Shown one piece after another: positions 1-5,447 of a stretch of 5,447 nucleotides of DNA. The notes under the pieces were generated by a model. The model was not told the origin of the DNA and ran no database searches. It worked only from the letters and a program-made list of their open reading frames with translations. The stretch lies in NCBI GenBank assembly GCA_026193555.1, contig JAPHUU010000021.1, forward strand, positions 1 through 5,447. The letters run 5' to 3'. A program made the position numbers and the translations under genes. The stretch's first letter is position 1; the number at the start of each line of letters is the position of its first letter. Source of the DNA: Rhodanobacter sp. GTDB taxonomy: Bacteria; Pseudomonadota; Gammaproteobacteria; Xanthomonadales; Rhodanobacteraceae.

Positions 1-1525
1 CGACCATCAGGGTGATGCCCTGGTCGTGCCCCTGCTTGATCGCGGCCAGTTTGTCGGCGGGCGAGAGCCCGGCGCGCACCTCATCCACACCGGCCGCCAA
101 ACCGATCGCCTGGGCGACCTCCTGACGATCTCCGGTGAGCATCACGATGCTTCGAAGCCCGGCCTGGCGCATCAGGCGCAGCGCGCGCGGCGATTCCAGG
201 CGCAGCCGGTCGGCAAACAGCACCGCTCCGGCCAGCACGCCGTCGATCGCGATGAAGCTGCCGCTGACATCCTCGTAGGCCATGCGCCGCAGCAGCGCGT
301 CGGCCCAAGGCAGTGGTGGCGTGGCGGCAGCGATGTAATGGTGGCCGCCGAACATGACCCGGTGACCGTCGACCACGCCGCGCAGGCCCGCGCCCGGCTC
401 CTCGTTCACCTCACGCGGCGCCTCCAGTGACAGGCCTTGTGCCCGCGCCGCCTGCACGATCGCCTGCGCCACCACATGCGGCGAGGCCTGCGCCAGCGAT
501 GCGGCCATCCGCAACAGCTGCGCCGGCGGATGGAGGCCGACGCTCTCCACCGCCAGCACGCTGACCTGGCCGGCGGTGAGGGTGCCGGTCTTGTCCAGAA
601 ACAGGACCTGCGCCCGTGCCAGTGCCTCCAGCGTGGCGCCATCCTTGACCAGGATGCCGCGGTGGGCACAGCGCGAGATGCCAGCCACGATCGCCACCGG
701 CACCGCCAGAATCAACGGACACGGCGTGGCCACCACCAGCACCGCCAGCGCGCGAATCGGGTCGCCGCTGAGCAGCCATGCCGCAGCGGCCACCAGCAAA
801 GTCATCGGTATCAGCGCGAGCGCATAGCGATCCGCCAGTCGCACGAAGGGCGCGCGCGATTGCCGCGCCGCCTCGACCATCCGCACGATGCCTGCATAGG
901 TACTCTGCTCCGAGGGATGGCTGGCCGTCATGTCGAACGGCGCACCCGCATTGACGACACCGCTGCGCACCGCTGCGCCGGCATTGCGGCGTACCGGCAG
1001 CGACTCGCCGGTGAGCGCCGATTCGTCCAGCGTCACCGTCGTGTCCAGCACGCTGCCGTCGACCGGCACTACCTCGCCCATGCGCAGCAGCAGTCGATCG
1101 CCCGGCATCACATTTTCCACCGGCACCTGCTCCAGTGCCTGGTCGCGATAACGCCAGGCCGTGCGCGGTGCGCGATCGATCAAGCGCCGCAGCTCGCGCT
1201 CGGCGCGATGCATGGTGTACTCCTCCAGCGCCCGGCCGCCGGCCAGCATCAGCGCGATGACCGCCGCCACCAGCGCCTGCCCCAGCAGCACGGCCCCAGT
1301 GATCGCCAACAGCGCGATCAGATCCACGCCGACCTCGCGATGACGCAGACGGATCACGATCTCGATCAGCAGCAAGGCCGCCAGCAGCAGCGCACTGGCG
1401 CTCCATACCAGCGCGGCAGTTTGGCCGTCCCCGGACCAGCGCAGCGCACCGCCCCCGAGCAGGGCAAGCACGGTGAGGCCAAGCAGGACCCGATTCAGCC
1501 AGCGACTCGATTCGCTCAGTGACAA
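1..1525 (-). CDS. Heavy-metal-type P1B ATPase with TPCP transport motif, no N-terminal metal-binding domain (C-terminus cut by left edge)
   Basis: This is an inner-membrane pump that uses ATP to move a metal cation; 508 codons lie in the window. Numbering from the TTG at 1525, four hydrophobic segments (about 10-28, 37-58, 67-82, 83-97) precede the actuator domain with TGES (172-175). Two more helices follow (about 232-250 and 256-280); the second contains Thr267-Pro-Cys-Pro270. The phosphorylation motif DKTGT begins at Asp311 and TGDR is at 464-467. The window ends on Leu-Met-Val, just where the GDGxND hinge motif should begin, so the last helix pair is missing. No CxxC heavy-metal-associated domain is present. 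TPC instead of CPC points away from classical Cu/Ag or Zn/Cd pumps; the substrate is unknown. The P1B SxHP signature reads Ser-Pro-His-Val (348-351). No ATG fits the start: an in-frame stop lies at 1570-1568, and TTG 1525 is the first usable codon before helix 1. It overlaps the upstream Usp gene by 10 bp, implying coupled translation. GTG 1471 would cut into helix 1. The family call is firm; the start is not. Confidence 0.93.
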   Translation of the reverse strand, partial: MSLSESSRWLNRVLLGLTVLALLGGGALRWSGDGQTAALVWSASALLLAALLLIEIVIRLRHREVGVDLIALLAITGAVLLGQALVAAVIALMLAGGRALEEYTMHRAERELRRLIDRAPRTAWRYRDQALEQVPVENVMPGDRLLLRMGEVVPVDGSVLDTTVTLDESALTGESLPVRRNAGAAVRSGVVNAGAPFDMTASHPSEQSTYAGIVRMVEAARQSRAPFVRLADRYALALIPMTLLVAAAAWLLSGDPIRALAVLVVATPCPLILAVPVAIVAGISRCAHRGILVKDGATLEALARAQVLFLDKTGTLTAGQVSVLAVESVGLHPPAQLLRMAASLAQASPHVVAQAIVQAARAQGLSLEAPREVNEEPGAGLRGVVDGHRVMFGGHHYIAAATPPLPWADALLRRMAYEDVSGSFIAIDGVLAGAVLFADRLRLESPRALRLMRQAGLRSIVMLTGDRQEVAQAIGLAAGVDEVRAGLSPADKLAAIKQGHDQGITLMV

Positions 1526-1953
1526 ACCAGCACCGGTACGTCGCAGTGCAGCAGCACCTTGTGTGTCTCACTGCCCAGCAGCAAGCGGTTCAGGCCGCGC
1601 CAGCCATGCGAGGCCATCACGATCAGGTCGCACTGGTACTTGGCGGCCGCGCCAACGATCGCCGAATACGGCTGATCGTCGGTCTCATGGCTGCTTTCGC
1701 ATGAGACGCCGGCAGCACTGGCGCGTTGCTGCACTTCCTTCAGGTAGCCCTCGGCACGAGCAACAGCCTCGGCCAGATAGAATTCCTGGTTCGCCTGGAT
1801 GATGTCGACGAGATAGTTGAGCGAGGGAAACGGCGGCACCACATGAAAGGCATGAACCCTGGCGCCGAGTCGGGCGGCCAGCGCGATGCCGGTGTCGGCC
1901 GCGCGCAGCGACAGCTCCGATCCGTCGGTTGGCAGCAGGATGTTTGTGAACAT
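1516..1953 (-). CDS. Universal stress protein, single UspA domain
   Basis: This 145-residue cytoplasmic protein of the UspA family (nucleotide-binding Rossmann-like fold) is normal length for a one-domain member. The N-terminus has the typical first strand followed by Pro8-Thr-Asp10-Gly-Ser, where the Asp contacts adenine nucleotide in known structures. Near the C-terminus lies the ATP-binding signature: Ala114-Ser-His-Gly117, nine residues, then Gly127-Ser128. The first Gly of the usual G-x2-G-x9-G-S/T pattern is Ala here, a mild change, so ATP binding remains likely. I chose ATG 1953 because GGAG (1964-1961) sits seven bases upstream and the protein then starts right at strand 1. The frame stays open to an ATG at 1992, but that would add 13 unlikely residues. 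It is the first gene of a probable operon with the P-type ATPase, and a perfect FNR/ANR-type operator lies about 105 bp upstream. Usp genes are often induced by anaerobiosis or respiratory arrest in proteobacteria, which fits. The exact role is unknown. Confidence 0.95.
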   Translation of the reverse strand: MFTNILLPTDGSELSLRAADTGIALAARLGARVHAFHVVPPFPSLNYLVDIIQANQEFYLAEAVARAEGYLKEVQQRASAAGVSCESSHETDDQPYSAIVGAAAKYQCDLIVMASHGWRGLNRLLLGSETHKVLLHCDVPVLVCH

Positions 1954-1960
1954 GACATGG

Positions 1961-1964
1961 CTCC
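1961..1964 (-). promoter_or_regulatory. Ribosome binding site GGAG of the single-domain Usp gene
   Basis: GGAG lies seven bases before ATG 1953. An out-of-frame ATG at 1958-1956 sits between them but is too close to the GGAG (two bases) to compete well. This site decides the start in favour of 1953 over the in-frame ATG at 1992. Confidence 0.75.
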
Positions 1965-2057
1965 AGGACGGGAAGCGGCTCGCCGACCGCAATTCGATAA
2001 CCGCTTCGCGCGCTGCCGACGAGGCTTGCAGGATGCGCGCGCACGCGCGGCCGTCTC

Positions 2058-2071
2058 TTGATCCGGATCAA
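2058..2071 (-). promoter_or_regulatory. FNR/ANR-type operator (perfect TTGAT-N4-ATCAA), probably for the minus-strand Usp-ATPase operon
   Basis: The sequence TTGATCCGGATCAA matches the FNR/ANR/DNR consensus at all ten defined positions. It sits inside a 16-bp perfect palindrome (2057-2072). As a class II activator site its centre (2064.5) would be at -41.5, predicting a transcript start near 2023. The -10 position is then 2035-2030, which reads CATCCT on the minus strand. That keeps the important A at position 2 and T at position 6. The leader would be about 70 nt before ATG 1953. FNR-family proteins activate transcription under low oxygen through a 4Fe-4S cluster, while DNR-type members respond to nitric oxide. 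The sequence cannot tell which member binds. Orientation is inferred from spacing, since the site is symmetric. Confidence 0.8.
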
Positions 2072-2152
2072 GTGAATCGCGCTGCCGCTGGCCGGGGACG
2101 AACGCGTTGATTGACCGGGCGGGCGAATGCGGGATGCGGCGACAGCCCTGAA

Positions 2153-2166
2153 TTGACCTTGATCAA
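2153..2166 (+). promoter_or_regulatory. FNR/ANR-type operator (TTGAC-N4-ATCAA), probably for the plus-strand tandem Usp
   Basis: TTGACCTTGATCAA differs from TTGAT-N4-ATCAA at one position (C for T), a substitution common in ANR/DNR sites. Centred at 2159.5, a class II arrangement puts the transcript start near 2201. The -10 would then be 2189-2194 (CACGAT), again with A at position 2 and T at position 6. Only about 11 nt would then precede ATG 2212, and the GAGG at 2196-2199 would fall outside the message. So either the real start of transcription differs slightly or translation begins at ATG 2224 with a 23-nt leader. An internal perfect 8-bp palindrome (2159-2166) is part of the same element. 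Confidence 0.68.
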
Positions 2167-2211
2167 CTTGTGCGGACCCCGGCTGCGCCACGATTGAGGT
2201 ATTACCGCCAG

Positions 2212-3024
2212 ATGAACCACCCTATGCTTGATCTTATCGTGAATGTCGGCAAGGCCGGCGAAGACTCGGCGCTGCTGCGCGGTGCGCTGGGGCTCGCCCG
2301 CCGGCACCAGGCCTTCCTGACCGGCTTGCAGCTGGTCCCGGCGTATCCCACGTTGATGGCGGAGAACGATTCGATGACCGAGCTGGCGGCGGCCGAGGAC
2401 CGCGCCAAGGCTCGCCGGGCATGGTGGCTGGAGCAATGTCGCAAGGCGGGCATCGCCGGCGACTGGGAAGCGATCCGCGGGATCCCGGTGGATACGCTGG
2501 CCCGGCGCTCGCGACTGGCGGATCTGGTGCTTGGCGAACTGCCGATCAGCGACCCGGATGCGCCGGCCGGATTCGACGAGATCAGCCGGGCATTGTTCGC
2601 CGAAGCCTCACCGATGCTGCTGGTGCCCGACGTCTGGCATGGCGACCTGCTGTGCGAGCGCGTGCTGATTGCATGGAATGGATCCGGCGAAGCCGCACAG
2701 GCGGTGAAGGCCGCCCTGCCGCTGCTGAAACAGGCCACCGCGGTGAAGGTGCTCGACGGTGAGCGCACGGCCCTGTCGGGCATCAGCCCGCCACGGTTGC
2801 CGCTGCGCGAGTGGCTTGAGCGACATGGCATCGAGGCGCAGTGGCAGCCGTTTCCCAGCGAACACGATGCCGGCCGCGAACTGCACGATCAGGCGAAGGC
2901 CTTCCATGCCGACCTGATGGTGATGGGTGCGTGGGGACGGTCGCGGCTCAGCGAGCTGGTATTGGGCGGCGCCACGCGCTGGCTGCTCGAACACGCGACG
3001 CTGCCGCTGTTGCTGGCCCGCTGA
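2212..3024 (+). CDS. Tandem-domain universal stress protein
   Basis: This 270-residue protein has two Usp domains in series, the usual size for the tandem class. The N-terminal domain (about 1-140) keeps the fold pattern but lacks the glycine-rich nucleotide signature, so it is probably a degenerate, non-binding copy. The C-terminal domain (about 148-270) opens with a new first strand and Trp155-Asn-Gly-Ser158. It carries Gly239-Ala-Trp-Gly242, nine residues, then Gly252-Gly253, so the usual final Ser/Thr is Gly. That weakens, but does not exclude, ATP binding. ATG 2212 is preferred because GAGG (2196-2199) lies about 12 bases upstream. ATG 2224 is a real alternative, and an in-frame GTG at 2170 would add a basic tail unlike a Usp. 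It is divergent from the Usp-ATPase operon and stands alone on this strand in the window. An FNR/ANR-type site ends 45 bp upstream, implying induction at low oxygen. The molecular role is unknown. Confidence 0.93.
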   Translation: MNHPMLDLIVNVGKAGEDSALLRGALGLARRHQAFLTGLQLVPAYPTLMAENDSMTELAAAEDRAKARRAWWLEQCRKAGIAGDWEAIRGIPVDTLARRSRLADLVLGELPISDPDAPAGFDEISRALFAEASPMLLVPDVWHGDLLCERVLIAWNGSGEAAQAVKAALPLLKQATAVKVLDGERTALSGISPPRLPLREWLERHGIEAQWQPFPSEHDAGRELHDQAKAFHADLMVMGAWGRSRLSELVLGGATRWLLEHATLPLLLAR

Positions 3025-3041
3025 TCATCCCCGGAACTGCT

Positions 3042-3509
3042 TCACCCGCCCGATGACGGGTGCAGCAACGTGCCCTCGCCATCGCGCACGCTGACCTCCA
3101 CCACGATGCCTTGCCGTACGCTTTCGGTCACCACGCAGAAATCCTCGAACTGCGCCAGCAGGCGCTCCAGATGCTGCATGGACGCCGCCGTGCTGCTCAT
3201 GCCCAGCTCCACCGCGATGCGCTCCACGCGCAGACGCCCGTGTTCATTGCGAACCAGCGTGGCACGTGCGTGCGCGCTGAGCTTGCCCGGATCGTTCTTG
3301 AACTTGCGCAGCGAAAACAGCAGGCTGGCGGCGAGGCAGTTGGCAACGGAGGCAGCCAGCAGGCGCGTGGGGTTGGGGCCGGCATCACGGCCAAGCGGCG
3401 ATGACTCGTCGGTCTGCAGCGATGCCAGCGATGTGCCATCGAAACGCACGCGAAATTCATAGTTGTCGATCTGCTCGAGGGACAACTCGATGGTCTGCTC
3501 GTCGCTCAT
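3042..3509 (-). CDS. OsmC-family peroxide-reducing/thiol protein
   Basis: This 155-residue cytoplasmic protein belongs to the OsmC/Ohr superfamily, whose members reduce organic or fatty-acid hydroperoxides with a pair of cysteines. Both are visible: Cys58 (Ala-Asn-Cys-Leu-Ala-Ala) at the start of the central helix and Cys125 (Asp-Phe-Cys-Val-Val-Thr-Glu-Ser). The Pro45-Asn-Pro-Thr stretch before the helix and the C-terminal Gly-Ile-Val-Val-Glu-Val strand are typical. It resembles the general OsmC-like branch (YhfA-type) more than true Ohr, so the substrate is uncertain. GGGAG (3521-3517) lies seven bases before ATG 3509. The start overlaps the stop of the RND permease as ATGA, strongly suggesting coupled translation. 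The frame remains open far upstream to 4037, but that stretch is antisense-frame translation of the RND gene and is not part of the protein. Its stop lies 17 bp from that of the convergent tandem Usp. Confidence 0.93.
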   Translation of the reverse strand: MSDEQTIELSLEQIDNYEFRVRFDGTSLASLQTDESSPLGRDAGPNPTRLLAASVANCLAASLLFSLRKFKNDPGKLSAHARATLVRNEHGRLRVERIAVELGMSSTAASMQHLERLLAQFEDFCVVTESVRQGIVVEVSVRDGEGTLLHPSSGG

Positions 3510-5447
3510 GTCTGCTCTCCCGCGGGAAGTTGCCGGCCAGGATCGCGGGCCAGCCACGCGTAATACAGCAACGGAATCACCAGCAGGGTGAGCACGGTGG
3601 AGACCAGCACGCCGAACACCAGCGACACCGCCAGCCCCTGGAAGATCGGGTCGCCGAGAATGAAGAACGCACCGAGCATGGCCGCCAGCGCGGTCAGGAT
3701 GATCGGCTTGGCGCGCACCGCACCGGCCTCGACCACCGCATCCTCCAGGCTCAGCCCTGCCGCCAGCGAATGGTTGATGAAGTCCACCAGCAGGATCGAG
3801 TTGCGCACAATGATGCCGGCCAGCGCGATCATGCCGATCATCGAGGTCGCGGTGAACTGCGCGCCGAGCAGCCAGTGCCCGGGCATCACGCCGATCACCG
3901 TCAGCGGAATCGGCGCCATGATGATCAGCGGCACCAGATAACTCTTGAACTGGCCGACCACCAGCAGATAGATCAGCAGCAGACCCACCGAATAGGCGAT
4001 GCCCATGTCGCGGAAGGTCTCGTAGGTGATCTCCCACTCGCCGCTCCAGCGGATCGAGAAACCGGAGTCGCTGGCCGGGGGCCCGGTGAAGTACTGCGTA
4101 AGGTGATGGCCGTCGATTCGCGTGTCGGCAATCTTGCTGACCAGTCGGAACATGCCGTAGACCGGACTGTCTTCGCCACCGACATCGTCGCCGGTGACGA
4201 AGGTGTAGGGCAGCAGGTCCTTGTGGTAGATCGCGTCGGCCCAGGGTTCGTCGATCACCTTGGCTACCTCGGAAATCGGCACCAGTTTTCCGGACTGGGA
4301 GCGCACGCGCAGCGCAAGGATCGAGTCCATGGAGCCTAGTGCCGCCTGCGGCAGACGCAACATCACCGGCACCGCGTACTTGGCATTTTCATCGGCGAGG
4401 TAGCTGGCCGGATCGCCACCCATGCCCGTGCGCAATGTCGCCACGATGTCGCCCTGGCTCACGCCCAGGGTGGCTGCGCGCGCACGGTCGATCACCACCA
4501 CCTTGCGGGTGGCCTGGGGATTCTCGACACTGAGGTTGACGTCGGCGATACCGGCAGTGTGGTCGTACAGCTTTTCCAGCGACAGCGCCATGGCGCGCTG
4601 GTCCTTGTAGTTCGGCCCGTAGATCTCGGCCACGATCGGTGCGGCCACCGGCGGTCCCGGCGGCACCTCGGCCACGCTCAGGTGCGCGTGGAAGCGCCGC
4701 GCCACTGCCGCCAGCGCGGGGCGCACCGCCATCGCGATCTGATGGCTCTGCCGCGAGCGCTCGTCCTTGTCGACCAGGTTGACCTGGATATCGCCCTGGT
4801 AGGGCTGGCTGCGCAGATAGTACTGGCGCACCAGACCATTGAAGTTCATCGGTGCCGACGTGCCCGCATAGAGCTGGTAGTCCTTGACCTCGGGCACCCC
4901 GTTCAGCACCTGGCTCATGTCGACCAGAGCGCGGTTGGTCTGCTCCAGGGTCGAGCCTTCGGGCATGTTCAGCACCACCTGGAACTCGGACTTGTTGTCG
5001 AACGGCAGCATCTTCAGGATCACCGCCTTCACGCCGACCAGACCCACCGCCAGCAGCACCAGCATGCTCATGCCGAGGAACAGCCAGCGCCGCTTCTTCG
5101 CCGCCTTCGGGCCACCGAGAAACGGGGTCATCAGGCGGGTGAACAGGCGCTGCAGGAAGCGGTCGATCTTCGACTCCTCCGCCACTCTTTGCGCTGACAC
5201 CTCACCCACCGGCTGATGGATGTGATGGCGCAGCAGGCGGTAGGCCAGCCACGGAGTGACGATGAACGCCACCGCCAGCGAGATCAGCATGCCGACCGAG
5301 GCATTGATCGGAATCGGGCGCATGTAGGGGCCCATCAGACCACCGACGAAGGCCATCGGCAGCAGCGCCGCGATCACCGTGAAGGTGGCCAGGATGGTCG
5401 GCCCGCCCACTTCGTCCACCGCCGCCGGAATCGCTTCGAGCAGCCGC
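3506..5447 (-). CDS. RND-family efflux permease (AcrB/HAE1-like), C-terminal part; N-terminus beyond right edge
   Basis: This is the inner-membrane, proton-driven permease of a tripartite efflux pump. The first full codon in the window ends at 5446 and 646 residues are present; family members have about 1,000-1,080, so roughly the first 400-430 (helices 1-4 and the first periplasmic domain) are missing. Fragment numbering gives helices at about 18-36, 49-71 and 121-140. A large periplasmic loop (about 145-480) follows, then helices at 483-499, 503-522, 531-556, 580-597 and 601-630, matching TM5-TM12 of AcrB. Helix 10 reads Gly544-Ile-Ile-Val-Arg-Asn-Ser; Arg548 aligns with the proton-relay Lys940 of AcrB. 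The region is not close to CusA in the parts I can compare, and annotators often label such proteins CzcA or AcrB, so the substrate is open. The gene ends in TGA overlapping the ATG of OsmC. The adaptor and outer-membrane genes, if linked, would lie outside the window. The frame is intact throughout. Confidence 0.93.
   Translation of the reverse strand, partial: RLLEAIPAAVDEVGGPTILATFTVIAALLPMAFVGGLMGPYMRPIPINASVGMLISLAVAFIVTPWLAYRLLRHHIHQPVGEVSAQRVAEESKIDRFLQRLFTRLMTPFLGGPKAAKKRRWLFLGMSMLVLLAVGLVGVKAVILKMLPFDNKSEFQVVLNMPEGSTLEQTNRALVDMSQVLNGVPEVKDYQLYAGTSAPMNFNGLVRQYYLRSQPYQGDIQVNLVDKDERSRQSHQIAMAVRPALAAVARRFHAHLSVAEVPPGPPVAAPIVAEIYGPNYKDQRAMALSLEKLYDHTAGIADVNLSVENPQATRKVVVIDRARAATLGVSQGDIVATLRTGMGGDPASYLADENAKYAVPVMLRLPQAALGSMDSILALRVRSQSGKLVPISEVAKVIDEPWADAIYHKDLLPYTFVTGDDVGGEDSPVYGMFRLVSKIADTRIDGHHLTQYFTGPPASDSGFSIRWSGEWEITYETFRDMGIAYSVGLLLIYLLVVGQFKSYLVPLIIMAPIPLTVIGVMPGHWLLGAQFTATSMIGMIALAGIIVRNSILLVDFINHSLAAGLSLEDAVVEAGAVRAKPIILTALAAMLGAFFILGDPIFQGLAVSLVFGVLVSTVLTLLVIPLLYYAWLARDPGRQLPAGEQT
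3517..3521 (-). promoter_or_regulatory. Ribosome binding site GGGAG of the OsmC gene, inside the end of the RND gene
   Basis: GGGAG is seven bases before ATG 3509 and lies within the last codons of the upstream permease. Together with the ATGA overlap (3509-3506) it fixes the OsmC start and lets ribosomes re-initiate after finishing the permease. Confidence 0.75.

Larger units (their letters stand above)
1954..2211. other. Divergent intergenic control region between two Usp genes
   Basis: This 258-bp stretch carries no convincing gene; the open frames crossing it are antisense or extensions of the flanking genes. It contains the two FNR/ANR-type operators described separately, whose centres are 95 bp apart. 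The part nearest the minus-strand Usp (about 1954-2022) would be its leader. I find no riboswitch, attenuator or clear sigma-70 -35 box, which fits activator-dependent promoters. Confidence 0.7.

Noticed and set aside
437..1522. Long open frame (361 codons) on the plus strand
   Set aside because: It is antisense to the ATPase, with a His/Gln/Arg-rich translation typical of the opposite strand of a GC-rich gene and no recognisable motif.
411..1571. Long open frame (386 codons) on the minus strand
   Set aside because: It is a wrong-frame shadow of the P-type ATPase gene: low-complexity Ala/Arg/Gly-rich translation with no domain, while the neighbouring frame carries TGES, TPCP, DKTGT and TGDR in order.
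2057..2072. 16-bp perfect palindrome considered as a terminator or mobile-element end
   Set aside because: It has no loop, no T-run and no transposase or direct repeats nearby. It is fully explained as an FNR/ANR-type operator.
2170..2211. GTG start at 2170 adding 14 residues to the tandem Usp
   Set aside because: The extension is basic and unlike a Usp N-terminus, it starts directly after the operator, and it leaves no room for a promoter or ribosome site.
3043..3062. Hairpin CACCCG / CGGGTG with an 8-nt loop at the convergent gene ends
   Set aside because: The stem is only 6 bp, no T-run follows on either strand, and it lies within the last codons of OsmC, so it is not convincing as a terminator.
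3510..4037. Upstream extension of the OsmC frame giving a 331-residue protein
   Set aside because: The extra part is an alternate-frame reading of the RND gene. The true OsmC start at 3509 has a good ribosome site and the ATGA overlap.
3401..4339. Open frame of 312 codons on the plus strand
   Set aside because: It is antisense to the RND permease and OsmC genes, with the same His/Gln/Arg-rich shadow character.

Overview
GC-rich bacterial DNA. The base composition, the codon choice and two FNR/ANR-type operators suggest a proteobacterium, perhaps a gammaproteobacterium of the Xanthomonadales/Rhodanobacter kind. That placement is an inference from general likeness; no marker gene is present. 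There are five protein genes, two of them cut by the window edges. I see no RNA gene, mobile element or CRISPR array.

Left part (1-1953, minus strand): a short single-domain universal stress protein (Usp, 1953-1516) is followed by a heavy-metal-type P1B ATPase (1525 to beyond the left edge). The ATPase reading frame begins inside the last codons of the Usp gene, so the two are very probably one transcript. The ATPase has no N-terminal heavy-metal-associated domain. It carries Thr-Pro-Cys-Pro in the transport helix where copper and zinc pumps carry Cys-Pro-Cys.

Centre (1954-3024): a 258-bp divergent intergenic region separates this operon from a tandem-domain Usp on the plus strand (2212-3024). 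The region holds two sequences matching the FNR/ANR/DNR operator. One is a perfect match (2058-2071), placed to serve the minus-strand operon. The other is a near-perfect match (2153-2166), placed to serve the plus-strand Usp. Both transcripts therefore look switched on by low oxygen.

Right part (3042-5447, minus strand): the C-terminal 60% or so of an RND efflux permease (right edge to 3506) is followed by an OsmC-family peroxide/thiol protein (3509-3042). Stop and start overlap as ATGA, so these two also form an operon. Its promoter lies outside the window. The OsmC gene runs tail-to-tail with the tandem Usp, with 17 bp between the stop codons.

Taken together this looks like a stress and redox island: oxygen-responsive Usp proteins and a metal pump beside an exporter coupled to a peroxide-reducing protein. 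The families are ordinary. The combination, the paired operators and some signature-residue changes in the two transporters are what deserve attention.
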